A stretch of 23,198 nt of DNA from DASYHS01 sp035998295 (GTDB lineage Bacteria > Pseudomonadota > Alphaproteobacteria > Azospirillales > Azospirillaceae): NCBI RefSeq assembly GCF_035998295.1, contig NZ_DASYHS010000101.1, positions 1 to 23,198 of the forward strand, given 5' to 3'. Position 1 is the stretch's first letter, and every line of letters begins with the position of its first letter. Position numbers and translations under genes: made by a program. Of the stretch, positions 1 through 7,962 are shown one piece after another. The notes beneath the pieces are model-generated. The model made no database searches. It was given only the letters and a program-made list of their open reading frames with translations, and had not been told where the DNA came from.

Positions 1-492
1 CGGGAAGGCCTGGACGAAAAGGAAAACAGCCGCTTCGAAGAGATCGTGACCTTCACGACCAACCTGGAGCATGTCGGCGACATCATCGTCCGCAACCTGA
101 TGGAACTCGCGGCGAAGAAGATCCGCAACCGGCTCGCCTTCTCGGATGCCGGGCTTCAGGACATCCACTCCTTGCACGAGCGCCTCGCGAACAACCTGCA
201 GCTGGCGCTCGGCGTCTTCTTGTCGAGAGACGTCAAGGCGGCTCGCCGTCTGATCGCCGAAAAGGATGAGTTCCGATATCTGGAGCGGGCGGCCGTCCAA
301 AGCCATCTGGCCCGACTGCGCAGCGGCAGGATCGAGAGCATCGAGACCAGCGCGCTGCATCTCGACGTGTTGCGCGACCTGAAGCGTATCCACGCCCATG
401 TGGCATCGGCGGCCCACCCGATCCTTGAGGCTGCGGGCGAGCTCAACCGCAGCCGCCTGAAGCCGGCGGAGCCGATACCCGGTGCGGAGTGA
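1..492 (+). CDS. Na/Pi cotransporter family protein, C-terminal PhoU-like part (5'-truncated)
   Basis: The reading frame is open from base 1 to the TGA at 490-492, so the gene starts outside the window. The GTG at 46 is an internal Val, not a start. The visible ~163 residues are all helical. They contain the phrase TTNLEHVGDII followed by NLMELAAKKIRNRL, typical of the PhoU-like domain at the C-terminus of NptA/YjbB-type sodium/phosphate cotransporters. The membrane part would lie upstream of the window. In this family the PhoU-like domain is thought to modulate phosphate transport at the cytoplasmic face. The assignment rests on this C-terminal motif alone. A free-standing PhoU protein is the alternative, but the sequence looks more like the transporter-fused form. 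Confidence 0.72.
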   Translation, partial: REGLDEKENSRFEEIVTFTTNLEHVGDIIVRNLMELAAKKIRNRLAFSDAGLQDIHSLHERLANNLQLALGVFLSRDVKAARRLIAEKDEFRYLERAAVQSHLARLRSGRIESIETSALHLDVLRDLKRIHAHVASAAHPILEAAGELNRSRLKPAEPIPGAE

Positions 493-568
493 TCGTGGCA
501 GTTCAAGCGGCGCCCTCGACGGGGTATCGTCTGCACGAGACAATCCAACACCAGGGAGCGGTGACATC

Positions 569-1033
569 ATGACCGGTTCGATCGAGGCCCGACTGCGCGA
601 ATTGAACATCGAACTGCCGGAAGGCTCCGCTCCGGTGGCGGCCTACGTGCCCGTGACGCGCTCCGGCAATACGCTCTACATCTCGGGCCAGCTTCCGATG
701 TGGAAGGGTGAACTGCGCTGCAAAGGCCTGCTCGGGCGCGACGTTAAGCTGGAGGACGCCCAGGCCGCTGCACGCTTGTGCGGACTCAACATCCTGGCTC
801 ACATCCGCAATGCCTGTGGCAACCTCGATTCGGTGCGGCGCGTCCTGAAACTGGGAGGCTTCGTCGCCTGCACGGCCGACTTCACCGACCACCCCAAGGT
901 GGTCAACGGTGCATCGGAGTTGATGATCGAGGTGTTCGGGGATATCGGGCGGCATGCCCGATTCGCAGTCGGCGCCCCGTCCCTGCCGTTGGGCGCGGCC
1001 GTCGAGGTCGACGCGATCATCGAGGTGGGGTGA
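569..1033 (+). CDS. RidA family (YjgF/YER057c/UK114) protein
   Basis: This 154-residue protein belongs to the longer RidA-like subgroup. The ATG at 569 is chosen because the conserved region begins there and AGGGAG at 552-557 is a usable, slightly distant ribosome site; the frame is open upstream but that part is low-complexity. Recognisable segments are VTRSGNTLYISGQLP near residue 30 and the C-terminal ARFAVGAPSLPLGAAVEVDAI. In enamine/imine deaminases such as E. coli RidA, a catalytic Arg sits in the VARLP segment of this C-terminal region. Here the aligned position is Ser, so classical deaminase activity is doubtful. Its stop is followed two bases later by the start of the next gene, so the two are probably cotranslated. 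The cytoplasmic function is unknown. Confidence 0.85.
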   Translation: MTGSIEARLRELNIELPEGSAPVAAYVPVTRSGNTLYISGQLPMWKGELRCKGLLGRDVKLEDAQAAARLCGLNILAHIRNACGNLDSVRRVLKLGGFVACTADFTDHPKVVNGASELMIEVFGDIGRHARFAVGAPSLPLGAAVEVDAIIEVG

Positions 1034-1035
1034 GC

Positions 1036-2202
1036 ATGCCCGAAGGGGACGGGCTGACGCTGGACCTGGTCGCCGGGATCGGCGCCGTCGATGCGGCGCA
1101 ATGGGATGCCTGCGCCGGTGATGCCAACCCCTTCGTCAGCCATGCGTTCCTGTCGGCTCTCGAGGATAGCGGCTCAACCGGCCGGCGAACCGGCTGGCTG
1201 CCCCGCCATCTCGTACTGCGGGATTCGAGCGGGCAGCTTCTGGCCGCGGTGCCGATGTACGTGAAGGGACATTCCTACGGGGAGTACGTCTTCGACTTCG
1301 GCTGGGCCAATGCCTACGAGCAGGCGGGCGGGCGCTACTACCCCAAGCTCCAGGTCTCGGTGCCGTTCACGCCGGCAACGGGGCCGCGCCTCCTGATGCG
1401 GCCCGACGCCCCGCCGGCCTGCATGCCCCTGTTGATCCGAGGCATGGAGCAGGTGGCCCAGCGCCTCGACGTCTCCTCCGTTCACGTCACCTTCCCCACG
1501 GAAGCGGAATGGAACGCGTTGGGCCAAGCCGGCTGGCTCCAGCGCATCGGCCACCAGTATCATTGGCACAATGCCGGCTATTCCAGCTTCGAAGACTTTC
1601 TGGCCGCCTTGAACAGCCGCAAGCGCAAAGCGATCCGCAAGGAGCGGCGCGCCGTCGCGGAGAGCGGCGTGAGCATCGAGACCTTGACCGGCGCCAATAT
1701 CCGAGCGGAGCACTGGGACGCCTTCTACGGCTTCTACCAGGACACGATCGACCGGAAATGGGGTCAAGCCTATCTCACGCGCGACTTCTTCCATCGGCTG
1801 GGATCGGCAATGGGCGAGGCCGTCGTCCTGGTCATGGCCCGGGACGACGGCGAATGGGTTGCCGGCGCCTTGAACCTGCGTGGCGCAGACACGCTCTACG
1901 GCCGCAACTGGGGCTCGGCCGGCGAGTACCGTCACCTCCACTTCGAAGCCTGCTACTACCGGGCGATCGATTTCGCGATCGAAGCCGGGTTGGCCCGGGT
2001 GGAGGCGGGAGCCCAGGGCGAACACAAGATCCAACGCGGCTACTTGCCGGCCCCGACCTACAGCGCCCATTGGATCGCCGATCCAGCCCTGCGCCGGGGC
2101 GTCGCCGACTTTCTCGATCGCGAGCGGCCGGCCATGCTCCGCCAGATAGATCTTTTGATGGAGGAAAGCCCGTTTCGCCTGGAGGATGGACAAAACCGCT
2201 AG
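1036..2202 (+). CDS. GNAT/FemAB-like acyltransferase (DUF482/COG3146, 'peptidogalycan biosynthesis' family)
   Basis: This 388-residue protein has the usual length for the COG3146 family. The ATG at 1036 lies 2 bases after the RidA stop and places the protein start at MPEGDGLTLDLV. Family hallmarks are NPFVSHAFLSALEDSGS near residues 33-49, HLVLRD followed by VPMYVKGHSYGEYVFDFGWA, the SRKRKAIRKERR segment near 195, and the C-terminal region GAQGEHKIQRGY followed by TYSAHWI. The family resembles FemAB-type aminoacyl/acyl transferases with a duplicated GNAT fold, but no substrate is established. From memory of alphaproteobacterial gene order, a glycerophosphodiester phosphodiesterase often lies between RidA and this gene, upstream of clpA; it is absent here. 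It converges with the deaminase gene, leaving only 4 bases between them. Confidence 0.82.
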   Translation: MPEGDGLTLDLVAGIGAVDAAQWDACAGDANPFVSHAFLSALEDSGSTGRRTGWLPRHLVLRDSSGQLLAAVPMYVKGHSYGEYVFDFGWANAYEQAGGRYYPKLQVSVPFTPATGPRLLMRPDAPPACMPLLIRGMEQVAQRLDVSSVHVTFPTEAEWNALGQAGWLQRIGHQYHWHNAGYSSFEDFLAALNSRKRKAIRKERRAVAESGVSIETLTGANIRAEHWDAFYGFYQDTIDRKWGQAYLTRDFFHRLGSAMGEAVVLVMARDDGEWVAGALNLRGADTLYGRNWGSAGEYRHLHFEACYYRAIDFAIEAGLARVEAGAQGEHKIQRGYLPAPTYSAHWIADPALRRGVADFLDRERPAMLRQIDLLMEESPFRLEDGQNR

Positions 2203-2206
2203 GCGT

Positions 2207-2677
2207 TCAGTAGGGAATCCTGTCCGGCTTGGCGTCCCATTCCTCGAAGACGTCCATGGCCTCCCGGCCGAGCAGCCTTGCGGTCGACAGCGAGCGGCTC
2301 GGCATCGGGAGCGCGACCTCCTCGTACAGGAAGGCGTCGTCGAAGCCGATCGCAGCCGCTTCGTCCCGGGTGTTCGCGTAGAACATCCGGTCGAGCCGTG
2401 CCCAGTAGATCGCCGACAGGCACATCGGGCAGGGCTCGCAGCTCGTGTAGATGCTGCAACCCCGCAGACTGAAGGTACCGAGTCGCCGGCACGCGTCGCG
2501 GATGGCCACGACCTCGGCATGCGCGGTCGGGTCGTTGGCAGAGGTGACCTGGTTCCAGCCTTCGCCGACAACCACGCCGTCCCTCACGACCACGGCCCCG
2601 AAAGGGCCGCCGGCTCCTTCCCGCATCTTGCGGCGGCTGAGCTCGATCGCCTGCCGCATGAACCGCTCGTGGTCCAA
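2207..2677 (-). CDS. Nucleoside deaminase, guanine deaminase-like (CDA superfamily)
   Basis: This 156-residue zinc-dependent deaminase carries the two signature motifs: HAE at residues 53-55 (zinc His plus proton-shuttling Glu) and PCPMC at 82-86 (two zinc Cys). The run YTSCEPCPMCLSAIYWARL and the tail near GFDDAFLYEEV closely follow Bacillus-type guanine deaminase, which converts guanine to xanthine and ammonia. Other purine or tRNA adenosine deaminases are less likely because of the C-terminus. The start is taken as TTG at 2677. It lies 4 bases after a strong GGGAGGA and restores the family N-terminus MDHERFM; an in-frame ATG at 2659 lies well past the ribosome site. It is the last gene of a three-gene minus-strand operon, 17 bases after the CoA-transferase. 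Confidence 0.85.
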   Translation of the reverse strand: MDHERFMRQAIELSRRKMREGAGGPFGAVVVRDGVVVGEGWNQVTSANDPTAHAEVVAIRDACRRLGTFSLRGCSIYTSCEPCPMCLSAIYWARLDRMFYANTRDEAAAIGFDDAFLYEEVALPMPSRSLSTARLLGREAMDVFEEWDAKPDRIPY

Positions 2678-2694
2678 TCATTCCTCCCGCTGGC

Positions 2695-3798
2695 TCAGCC
2701 TCGCCAAGCCGCCATTATCTCGGCGACCTCCACATCCCGGACCGGCGCGCGCAGGGCCGGCGGACCGCCGTCGACCCTGAGGCCGAACAGCGCCTCGACG
2801 AGTCCATCCCGGGCACGGATCTGCCCCCGCTCCCGGACGTGGGGATGGTCCGGCACCTCCGTGGGGTCCAGCACCGGCTCGACGCAGCAATCGACGCGAT
2901 CGAATAACGCCGCCCAGTGGGCCAGCGGTTGCGAGGCGAACAGGGCCGCGACCTCGGCGGCCAGCGCGTGCTGCGGCATCGGTTCCGCGTGGCGGGCAAT
3001 CCAATCCGGCCGTTCCACGGCACCGCAGAACGCGTGCCAGAACTTGTGCTCGATCGCGCCCACCGCCATGAAGCGGTCGTCAGCGGTGCGGTAGACCTGA
3101 TACCAGGCGGCACCGCCCGAGATCATGCCGCCCGCCCGCGGAAGTGGGGTGCCACGCGCCGCGGCGGTCAAGCTCGGGCCCTGCCAAGCGAGCACCGTCT
3201 CCATCAGGCTGACGTCGAGAAGCATTCCGTCCGCGCCGCGACCACGGTGGAACAGGCCGGCCACCGCCGCAAGTGCCGCCTGGACCGCCGCCGCGTAATC
3301 GGCGGTCGGCGGAAAGGCCATGCGGGGCGCCTCGGATGTCCCCGAAATGGCGAGGCCGCCTCCGACGGCCATATAGGTGACGTCGTGCCCTGCCCTCAAC
3401 CGGTACGGGCCGTCCTGGCCCCAGCCCGACAGCGCGACGTGGACCAGGCCGGAGTTCAGTTCGGCCAGCCGCTCCCGGCCGAAGCCGAGGCGCTCCAGCG
3501 TGCCGGGACGATAGCTTTCCACCAGCACGTCCGCCCGCGATAGCAGTTCCGCGAACGTCCGGCGCCCCTCCTCATCCTTGAGGTCGAGGCGCAGCACGGA
3601 CTTTCCGGCGTTCACGAGTTTGTATCCCGGCGTCAGTCCATCCTCGTCGACCTCGCCCAGGCGACGCATCGGTTCGCCGTCCGGCGGCTCCACCTTGACG
3701 ACGTCGGCTCCGAGATCGGCCAGGATCTGCGCGGCGAAAGGACCGGGAATGTACTGGCTCAGGTCGATGACGCGAACCCCCGCGAGCAGCCGGGTCAT
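2695..3798 (-). CDS. CaiB/BaiF CoA-transferase family protein (family III), alpha-methylacyl-CoA racemase-like
   Basis: This 367-residue protein starts with GVRVIDLSQYIPGPFAAQILADLGADVVKVEPP, the standard N-terminus of family III CoA transferases. Residues matching the alpha-methylacyl-CoA racemase catalytic set are visible: His138 in RAGHD, Asp167 in PPTADYAAA and Glu250 in AVGAIEHKFW. This suggests racemisation of 2-methylacyl-CoA or CoA transfer between acyl groups; the substrate cannot be read from sequence. At 367 residues it is near AMACR length rather than the ~400-residue formyl- or carnitine-CoA transferases. Its ATG overlaps the stop of the upstream 170-residue gene by 4 bases (ATGA), so the two are translationally coupled. 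Confidence 0.85.
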   Translation of the reverse strand: MTRLLAGVRVIDLSQYIPGPFAAQILADLGADVVKVEPPDGEPMRRLGEVDEDGLTPGYKLVNAGKSVLRLDLKDEEGRRTFAELLSRADVLVESYRPGTLERLGFGRERLAELNSGLVHVALSGWGQDGPYRLRAGHDVTYMAVGGGLAISGTSEAPRMAFPPTADYAAAVQAALAAVAGLFHRGRGADGMLLDVSLMETVLAWQGPSLTAAARGTPLPRAGGMISGGAAWYQVYRTADDRFMAVGAIEHKFWHAFCGAVERPDWIARHAEPMPQHALAAEVAALFASQPLAHWAALFDRVDCCVEPVLDPTEVPDHPHVRERGQIRARDGLVEALFGLRVDGGPPALRAPVRDVEVAEIMAAWRG

Positions 3799-4307
3799 GC
3801 CGCGGCTCCAAACCGCAGCAGTCCGGGTGCTTTATGGATGATTTCCTCCAGGATAGCCTCCGCCGTTTCCAGGTCACCCATGATCTGGCTGCCGAGCTTG
3901 CCTTCGTACTCCGGCCGACGCAGCTTCTCGTGAGCCTCGTAGAGGCTGCGCAGTTCCGAGATGAAAATCTCCCGCGCCCCCAACGGCAGGACCGTGTTGG
4001 CTGACAGCACGAAAAAGAAGCGCATGCTCGCCTTGACCAGGACGGCCATCAGCAGCGTGTCCAGGCGGTCGAACTCCTGTCGGAGGTCGTCGACCCGTAC
4101 GTCCTCGATATTGCGCAGCCGCGCCTCGATCAGGATGCACAGCGCCTTGAATTCTCCGACCTTGTCCCGGAACAGCCGGTAGGAATTGAAGCTCTGGCGT
4201 GCCGCGTCGCTCTGAGCCTGCTTGGCAAGTGCCGCCGCCTCGCGCGCCTGGCGCTCCAGGGCCGTGAGCAGCCCCTCGACCTCCTTGCGACTGTAGGTCC
4301 TCGCCAC
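3795..4307 (-). CDS. Conserved hypothetical helical protein, first gene of the CoA-transferase/deaminase operon
   Basis: I do not recognise this 170-residue protein. It starts at GTG 4307, six bases after GGAGG. It is predicted to be almost entirely helical. A charged N-terminal half (KEVEGLLTALERQAREAAALAKQAQ) looks coiled-coil-like, and one short hydrophobic stretch near residues 94-109 (MRFFFVLSANTVLPLG) could be a buried helix or weak membrane contact. There is no signal peptide, Cys motif or nucleotide-binding motif. It overlaps the CoA-transferase start by 4 bases, which argues for a real, coupled gene. Codon use and base composition match its neighbours. The coding call is firm; the function is unknown. 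Confidence 0.75.
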   Translation of the reverse strand: MARTYSRKEVEGLLTALERQAREAAALAKQAQSDAARQSFNSYRLFRDKVGEFKALCILIEARLRNIEDVRVDDLRQEFDRLDTLLMAVLVKASMRFFFVLSANTVLPLGAREIFISELRSLYEAHEKLRRPEYEGKLGSQIMGDLETAEAILEEIIHKAPGLLRFGAAA

Positions 4308-4453
4308 GTCCGTCCTCCGACAGGGCCCGTCCTGGGGCTATACCACGTGGGCGGACCGGCGCAAACCCGATCGCCGATCTTGCCGGAAGACTTTTTCGTA
4401 TGCTGGCTGTAGATGTCTCGTGCCTCGGACGAACGAACGAAGGGATCGAACAC

Positions 4454-5221
4454 ATGGAGTATCTGATCGAACTGGCCGGGTCTCCGGCGGCGTGGGCCGC
4501 GCTTGCCACGCTCATCGCCATGGAGGTCGTGCTCGGCATCGACAATCTGATCTTCATCTCGATCCTGACCAACAAGCTGCCGGAACATCAGCGCGAGCGG
4601 GCGCGGCGCATCGGCATCGGCGGGGCACTGATCCTGCGCCTCGTCTTGCTTGGCACGGTCGCGATAATCGTCGGCCTCACCGCGCCGGTCTTCACGGCGT
4701 TCGGCCACGGCTTCTCCTGGCGCGATCTGATCCTGATCGCCGGTGGGCTGTTCCTGGTCTGGAAGGCGACCAAGGAGATCCATCATAACGTCGATCCCGA
4801 CCCGGGAGCGGACATGTTCGATTCGCGCAAGGCCACCATGGGCATGGCAGCCGCGGTCGGCCAGATCCTGCTGCTGGATCTCGTCTTCTCGATCGACAGC
4901 ATCATCACCGCGGTCGGCATGACCGATCACATCCCCATCATGGTGGTGGCCGTGCTGGTGGCGGTCGGCGTGATGCTGCTCGCAGCCACGCCTCTTGCCA
5001 ACTTCATCCACCGGAACCCGACGATCGTGATGCTGGCTCTGGGCTTCCTGCTGCTGATCGGCACGACCCTGATCGCCGAAGGCTTCGGTGCGCATGTGCC
5101 GAAGGGCTATATCTACGCCGCCATGGCCTTCTCCGCCTTCGTCGAGGCATTGAACCTGCTGTCCCGGCGCTCCCGGCGCAAGCCTCAGGTCACCGAAGGC
5201 GCTGCGGAAAGCGGACACTGA
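4454..5221 (+). CDS. TerC family integral membrane protein (YgdQ-like)
   Basis: This 255-residue polytopic membrane protein is very close in pattern to E. coli YgdQ. The conserved acidic membrane motifs are ALATLIAMEVVLGIDNLIF (Glu24, Asp30) and LLDLVFSIDSIITAVGMTDH (Asp142, Asp148, Asp158), followed by HVPKGYIY. About seven hydrophobic helices are visible. TerC relatives such as E. coli Alx and Bacillus YkoY/YceF have been linked to manganese export; this particular branch is not well defined. The ATG at 4454 is preferred over 4400 because the family N-terminus begins at MEYL. The upstream gap of about 146 bases is shared with the divergent 170-residue gene and shows no yybP-ykoY manganese riboswitch. 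Confidence 0.9.
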   Translation: MEYLIELAGSPAAWAALATLIAMEVVLGIDNLIFISILTNKLPEHQRERARRIGIGGALILRLVLLGTVAIIVGLTAPVFTAFGHGFSWRDLILIAGGLFLVWKATKEIHHNVDPDPGADMFDSRKATMGMAAAVGQILLLDLVFSIDSIITAVGMTDHIPIMVVAVLVAVGVMLLAATPLANFIHRNPTIVMLALGFLLLIGTTLIAEGFGAHVPKGYIYAAMAFSAFVEALNLLSRRSRRKPQVTEGAAESGH

Positions 5222-5248
5222 GGAGAACCGGCCGCCGAGATCCTCGAT

Positions 5249-5278
5249 AAAAAAGGGCGGAGCTCGAAAGCTCCGCCC
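5249..5278 (-). terminator. Rho-independent terminator of clpSA
   Basis: There is a perfect 10-bp stem (GGGCGGAGCT at 5255-5264 and AGCTCCGCCC at 5269-5278) with loop CGAA. On the minus strand it is followed by six U (A tract 5249-5254). It lies 38 bases past the clpA stop, so it ends clpSA transcription. On the plus strand the hairpin lacks a U tract but lies 33 bases after the terC stop, so it may also protect or partly stop terC mRNA. Confidence 0.92.
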
Positions 5279-5316
5279 CCGTCCAATTCCCCTACGGACC
5301 GCAACCCGCCTGCGGG

Positions 5317-7614
5317 TCACTCCACCATTTCGGGGACCTTCTCCGGTTCTTCCGCGCGCGGCGGCTCGGGATACGTGAACACCAGCTTGTCGTCCGCGAC
5401 CGTGACCTGGACGATGCCGCCCTTTGCCAGCCTTCCGAACAACAGCTCCTCTGCCAGCGGCTTCTTGATGCTTTCCTGGATCACACGGGCGAGCGGACGG
5501 GCGCCGTAGAGCGGGTCGTAGCCCTTGTTGCCCAACCACTCCCGCGCTTGGTCCGACAGCTCGATCGTGACGCCGCGGTCGCCAAGCTGAGCTTCCAGCT
5601 GGATCACGAACTTGTCGACGACTTGCGAGATTACCTCCTTGCTGAGCGCGGAGAAGGGGATGATCGCGTCAAGGCGGTTGCGGAACTCCGGCGTGAACAG
5701 CTTGTTGATCGCCTCCAGATCCTCGCCGACCCGCTTCTCCCGCTCGAAGCCGATGACCGGCTTCGCTAGATCCGCGGCTCCGGCGTTCGTGGTCATGATC
5801 AGGATCACGTTGCGGAAGTCGACCGTCTTGCCGTTGTGGTCGGTAAGCTTCCCGTGGTCCATCACCTGCAGCAGGATGTTGTACAGGTCCGGATGCGCCT
5901 TCTCGATCTCGTCCAGCAGCAACACGCAGTGCGGATGCTGGTCGACGGCATCGGTCAGCAAGCCTCCTTGGTCGAAGCCGACATAGCCCGGTGGTGCGCC
6001 GATCAGCCGGCTGACCGTATGGCGCTCCATGTACTCCGACATGTCGAACCGGGTCAGCTCGATGCCGAGCGTGCGGGCGAGCTGACGCGCCACCTCGGTC
6101 TTGCCGACGCCGGTCGGACCGGAGAACAGGTAGTTGCCGATCGGCTTCTCCGCGTCGCGCAGACCCGCGCGGGCCAGCTTGATCGCGGAAGTGAGCGCGT
6201 CGATCGCCTTGTCCTGGCCGAAGACCATGGTCCGCAGATCGCGTTCGAGGTTCAGGAGCACCTCGCGATCGTCGCGGCTGACCGATTTCGGGGGGATGCG
6301 GGCGATCTTGGCTACCACGGCCTCGACGTCCTTGACCGAGATGGTCTTCTTGCGCCGCGACTCCGGCAGCAGCATCTGCGCGGCCCCGACCTCGTCGATG
6401 ATGTCGATCGCCTTGTCCGGCAGCTTGCGGTCGCCGATGTAGCGCGCCGACAACTCGACCGCCGAGCGAATCGCGTCGTTGTGGTAGCGGACGCGGTGGT
6501 ACTTCTCGTAGTAGGGCTTCAGACCCTGGAGGATCTTGATCGCGTCCTCGACCGTCGGCTCATTGACATCGATCTTCTGGAAGCGCCGGACGAGTGCCCG
6601 GTCCTTCTCGAAATAGTTCCGGTATTCCTTGTAGGTGGTCGAGCCGATGCAGCGCAGCGTGCCGCTGGCAAGCGCCGGCTTCAGCAGGTTGGACGCGTCC
6701 ATCGCGCCGCCCGACGTGGCGCCCGCGCCGATCACGGTATGGATCTCGTCGATGAACAGGACCGAGTTGTCCTGCGCCTCCAGCTCCGACAGCACGGCCT
6801 TCAACCGCTCCTCGAAGTCGCCGCGGTAGCGGGTACCCGCCAGCAGCGCACCCATGTCGAGAGCGTAGATCGTCGCCGTCTGCAAGACGTCCGGCACCTC
6901 GCCGTGGACGATGCGACGCGCCAGCCCTTCCGCGATCGCGGTCTTGCCGACGCCCGGGTCACCCACGTAGAGCGGGTTGTTCTTCGAGCGACGGCAAAGG
7001 ATCTGGATGGTGCGCTCCACCTCCTGTTCCCGGCCGATCAGCGGATCGATCTTCCCGCTGGCCGCCTTCTTGTTCAGGTTGACGCAGTACGCCTCGAGTG
7101 CCTCGGTGCCCTTCTTCACGACCTTCTCCGCCGCTGCGTCCTCGTCGGCTCCCGAAACCCGTCGCGTTTCCGCACGGCCGGGGGCCTTCGCGATCCCGTG
7201 AGAGATGTAGTTCACCGCGTCGAACCGGGTCATTTCCTGCTCCTGCAGGAAATAGACCGCATGGCTCTCGCGTTCAGAGAACAGCGCAACGAGCACATTC
7301 GCTCCCGTCACTTCCTCGCGCCCGGAGGATTGGACGTGGATCGCGGCCCGTTGCAGCACCCTCTGGAAGCCGGCCGTCGGCTTCGCGTCGTCCGGCCGGT
7401 TCGTGATCAGGTTGGCGAGCTCGTTGTCGAGATAGTCGTTGAGGTCTCCACGCAGCTTGTCGATCTCGACGCCGCATGCACGCAGGACGGCCACGGCGTC
7501 CTGGTCCTCGGTCAGCGCGAGCAGGAGATGCTCGAGGGTAGCGTATTCGTGACGGCGCTCGTTGGCGTACGCAAGGGCTCGGTGCAGGGATTGCTCGAGG
7601 TTACGCGAGAGCAT
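5317..7614 (-). CDS. clpA: ATP-dependent Clp protease ATP-binding subunit ClpA
   Basis: This 765-residue protein (E. coli ClpA is 758) is the AAA+ unfoldase that feeds substrates into ClpP. An N-terminal double Clp-N repeat (about 1-145) begins MLSRNLEQSLHRAL and is the ClpS docking domain. AAA module 1 has Walker A GDPGVGKT at 218-225 and Walker B LFIDE at 286-290. Module 2 has GPTGVGKT at 499-506 and LLLDE at 565-569. The ClpP-docking tripeptide IGF is at 621-623 within VIGFERE, so it should be a ClpP partner and not a ClpB-type disaggregase. There is no long middle coiled coil. It starts 6 bases after clpS ends, forming a clpS-clpA operon with the terminator at 5249-5278. Confidence 0.97.
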   Translation of the reverse strand: MLSRNLEQSLHRALAYANERRHEYATLEHLLLALTEDQDAVAVLRACGVEIDKLRGDLNDYLDNELANLITNRPDDAKPTAGFQRVLQRAAIHVQSSGREEVTGANVLVALFSERESHAVYFLQEQEMTRFDAVNYISHGIAKAPGRAETRRVSGADEDAAAEKVVKKGTEALEAYCVNLNKKAASGKIDPLIGREQEVERTIQILCRRSKNNPLYVGDPGVGKTAIAEGLARRIVHGEVPDVLQTATIYALDMGALLAGTRYRGDFEERLKAVLSELEAQDNSVLFIDEIHTVIGAGATSGGAMDASNLLKPALASGTLRCIGSTTYKEYRNYFEKDRALVRRFQKIDVNEPTVEDAIKILQGLKPYYEKYHRVRYHNDAIRSAVELSARYIGDRKLPDKAIDIIDEVGAAQMLLPESRRKKTISVKDVEAVVAKIARIPPKSVSRDDREVLLNLERDLRTMVFGQDKAIDALTSAIKLARAGLRDAEKPIGNYLFSGPTGVGKTEVARQLARTLGIELTRFDMSEYMERHTVSRLIGAPPGYVGFDQGGLLTDAVDQHPHCVLLLDEIEKAHPDLYNILLQVMDHGKLTDHNGKTVDFRNVILIMTTNAGAADLAKPVIGFEREKRVGEDLEAINKLFTPEFRNRLDAIIPFSALSKEVISQVVDKFVIQLEAQLGDRGVTIELSDQAREWLGNKGYDPLYGARPLARVIQESIKKPLAEELLFGRLAKGGIVQVTVADDKLVFTYPEPPRAEEPEKVPEMVE

Positions 7615-7620
7615 GCCGGG

Positions 7621-7962
7621 CTAATCCTTCTCCAAAGTGCACTGTAGAGGATGCTGATGCTGCCGAGCGAAGTCCATCACCTGGGTGACCTTCGTCTCCG
7701 CGACCTCGTAGGTGAACACGCCGCATATGCCCACTCCGCGCCGATGGACGTGGAGCATGATCTGGGTAGCTTCTTCGCGGGTTTTGCTGAAAAACCGCTC
7801 CAGGACGTGAACGACGAACTCCATCGGAGTATAGTCGTCGTTCAACATAAGCACCTTGTACATCGAAGGTTTCTTCGATTTCGGCTTGGCTTTCACAACC
7901 ACGCCGGTCGTTGTGCCCTCGTTTCCGTGCTTGTCGGTATCGGCCATGGGTTGTGCTGGCAT
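7621..7962 (-). CDS. clpS: ATP-dependent Clp protease adaptor ClpS
   Basis: This is the N-recognin adaptor that binds proteins with N-degron residues and hands them to ClpA. It is 113 residues from ATG 7962; an in-frame ATG at 7947 gives 108. Neither has a strong ribosome site, so the exact start is open. The core YKVLMLNDDYTPMEFVV (Asn41, Asp42, Asp43) and HVHRRGVGICGVFTYEVAETKV carry the ligand-pocket acidic residues and His equivalent to those of E. coli ClpS. The N-terminal tail (about 32 residues, Lys-rich, disordered) is the part that enters ClpA. It sits 6 bases upstream of clpA. Some alphaproteobacteria have two ClpS paralogs; the clpA-linked copy is usually the ClpS1 type. Confidence 0.96.
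   Translation of the reverse strand: MPAQPMADTDKHGNEGTTTGVVVKAKPKSKKPSMYKVLMLNDDYTPMEFVVHVLERFFSKTREEATQIMLHVHRRGVGICGVFTYEVAETKVTQVMDFARQHQHPLQCTLEKD

Noticed and set aside
4308..4453. A yybP-ykoY manganese riboswitch upstream of the TerC gene
   Set aside because: Only about 146 bases are available and the conserved riboswitch loops are not present. Regulation of this gene cannot be read.
5836..7647. A 603-codon open frame on the plus strand opposite clpA
   Set aside because: It is fully antisense to an unmistakable ClpA, has Arg/Val/Asp-heavy composition with no recognisable domain, and arises from GC-rich third positions of clpA.
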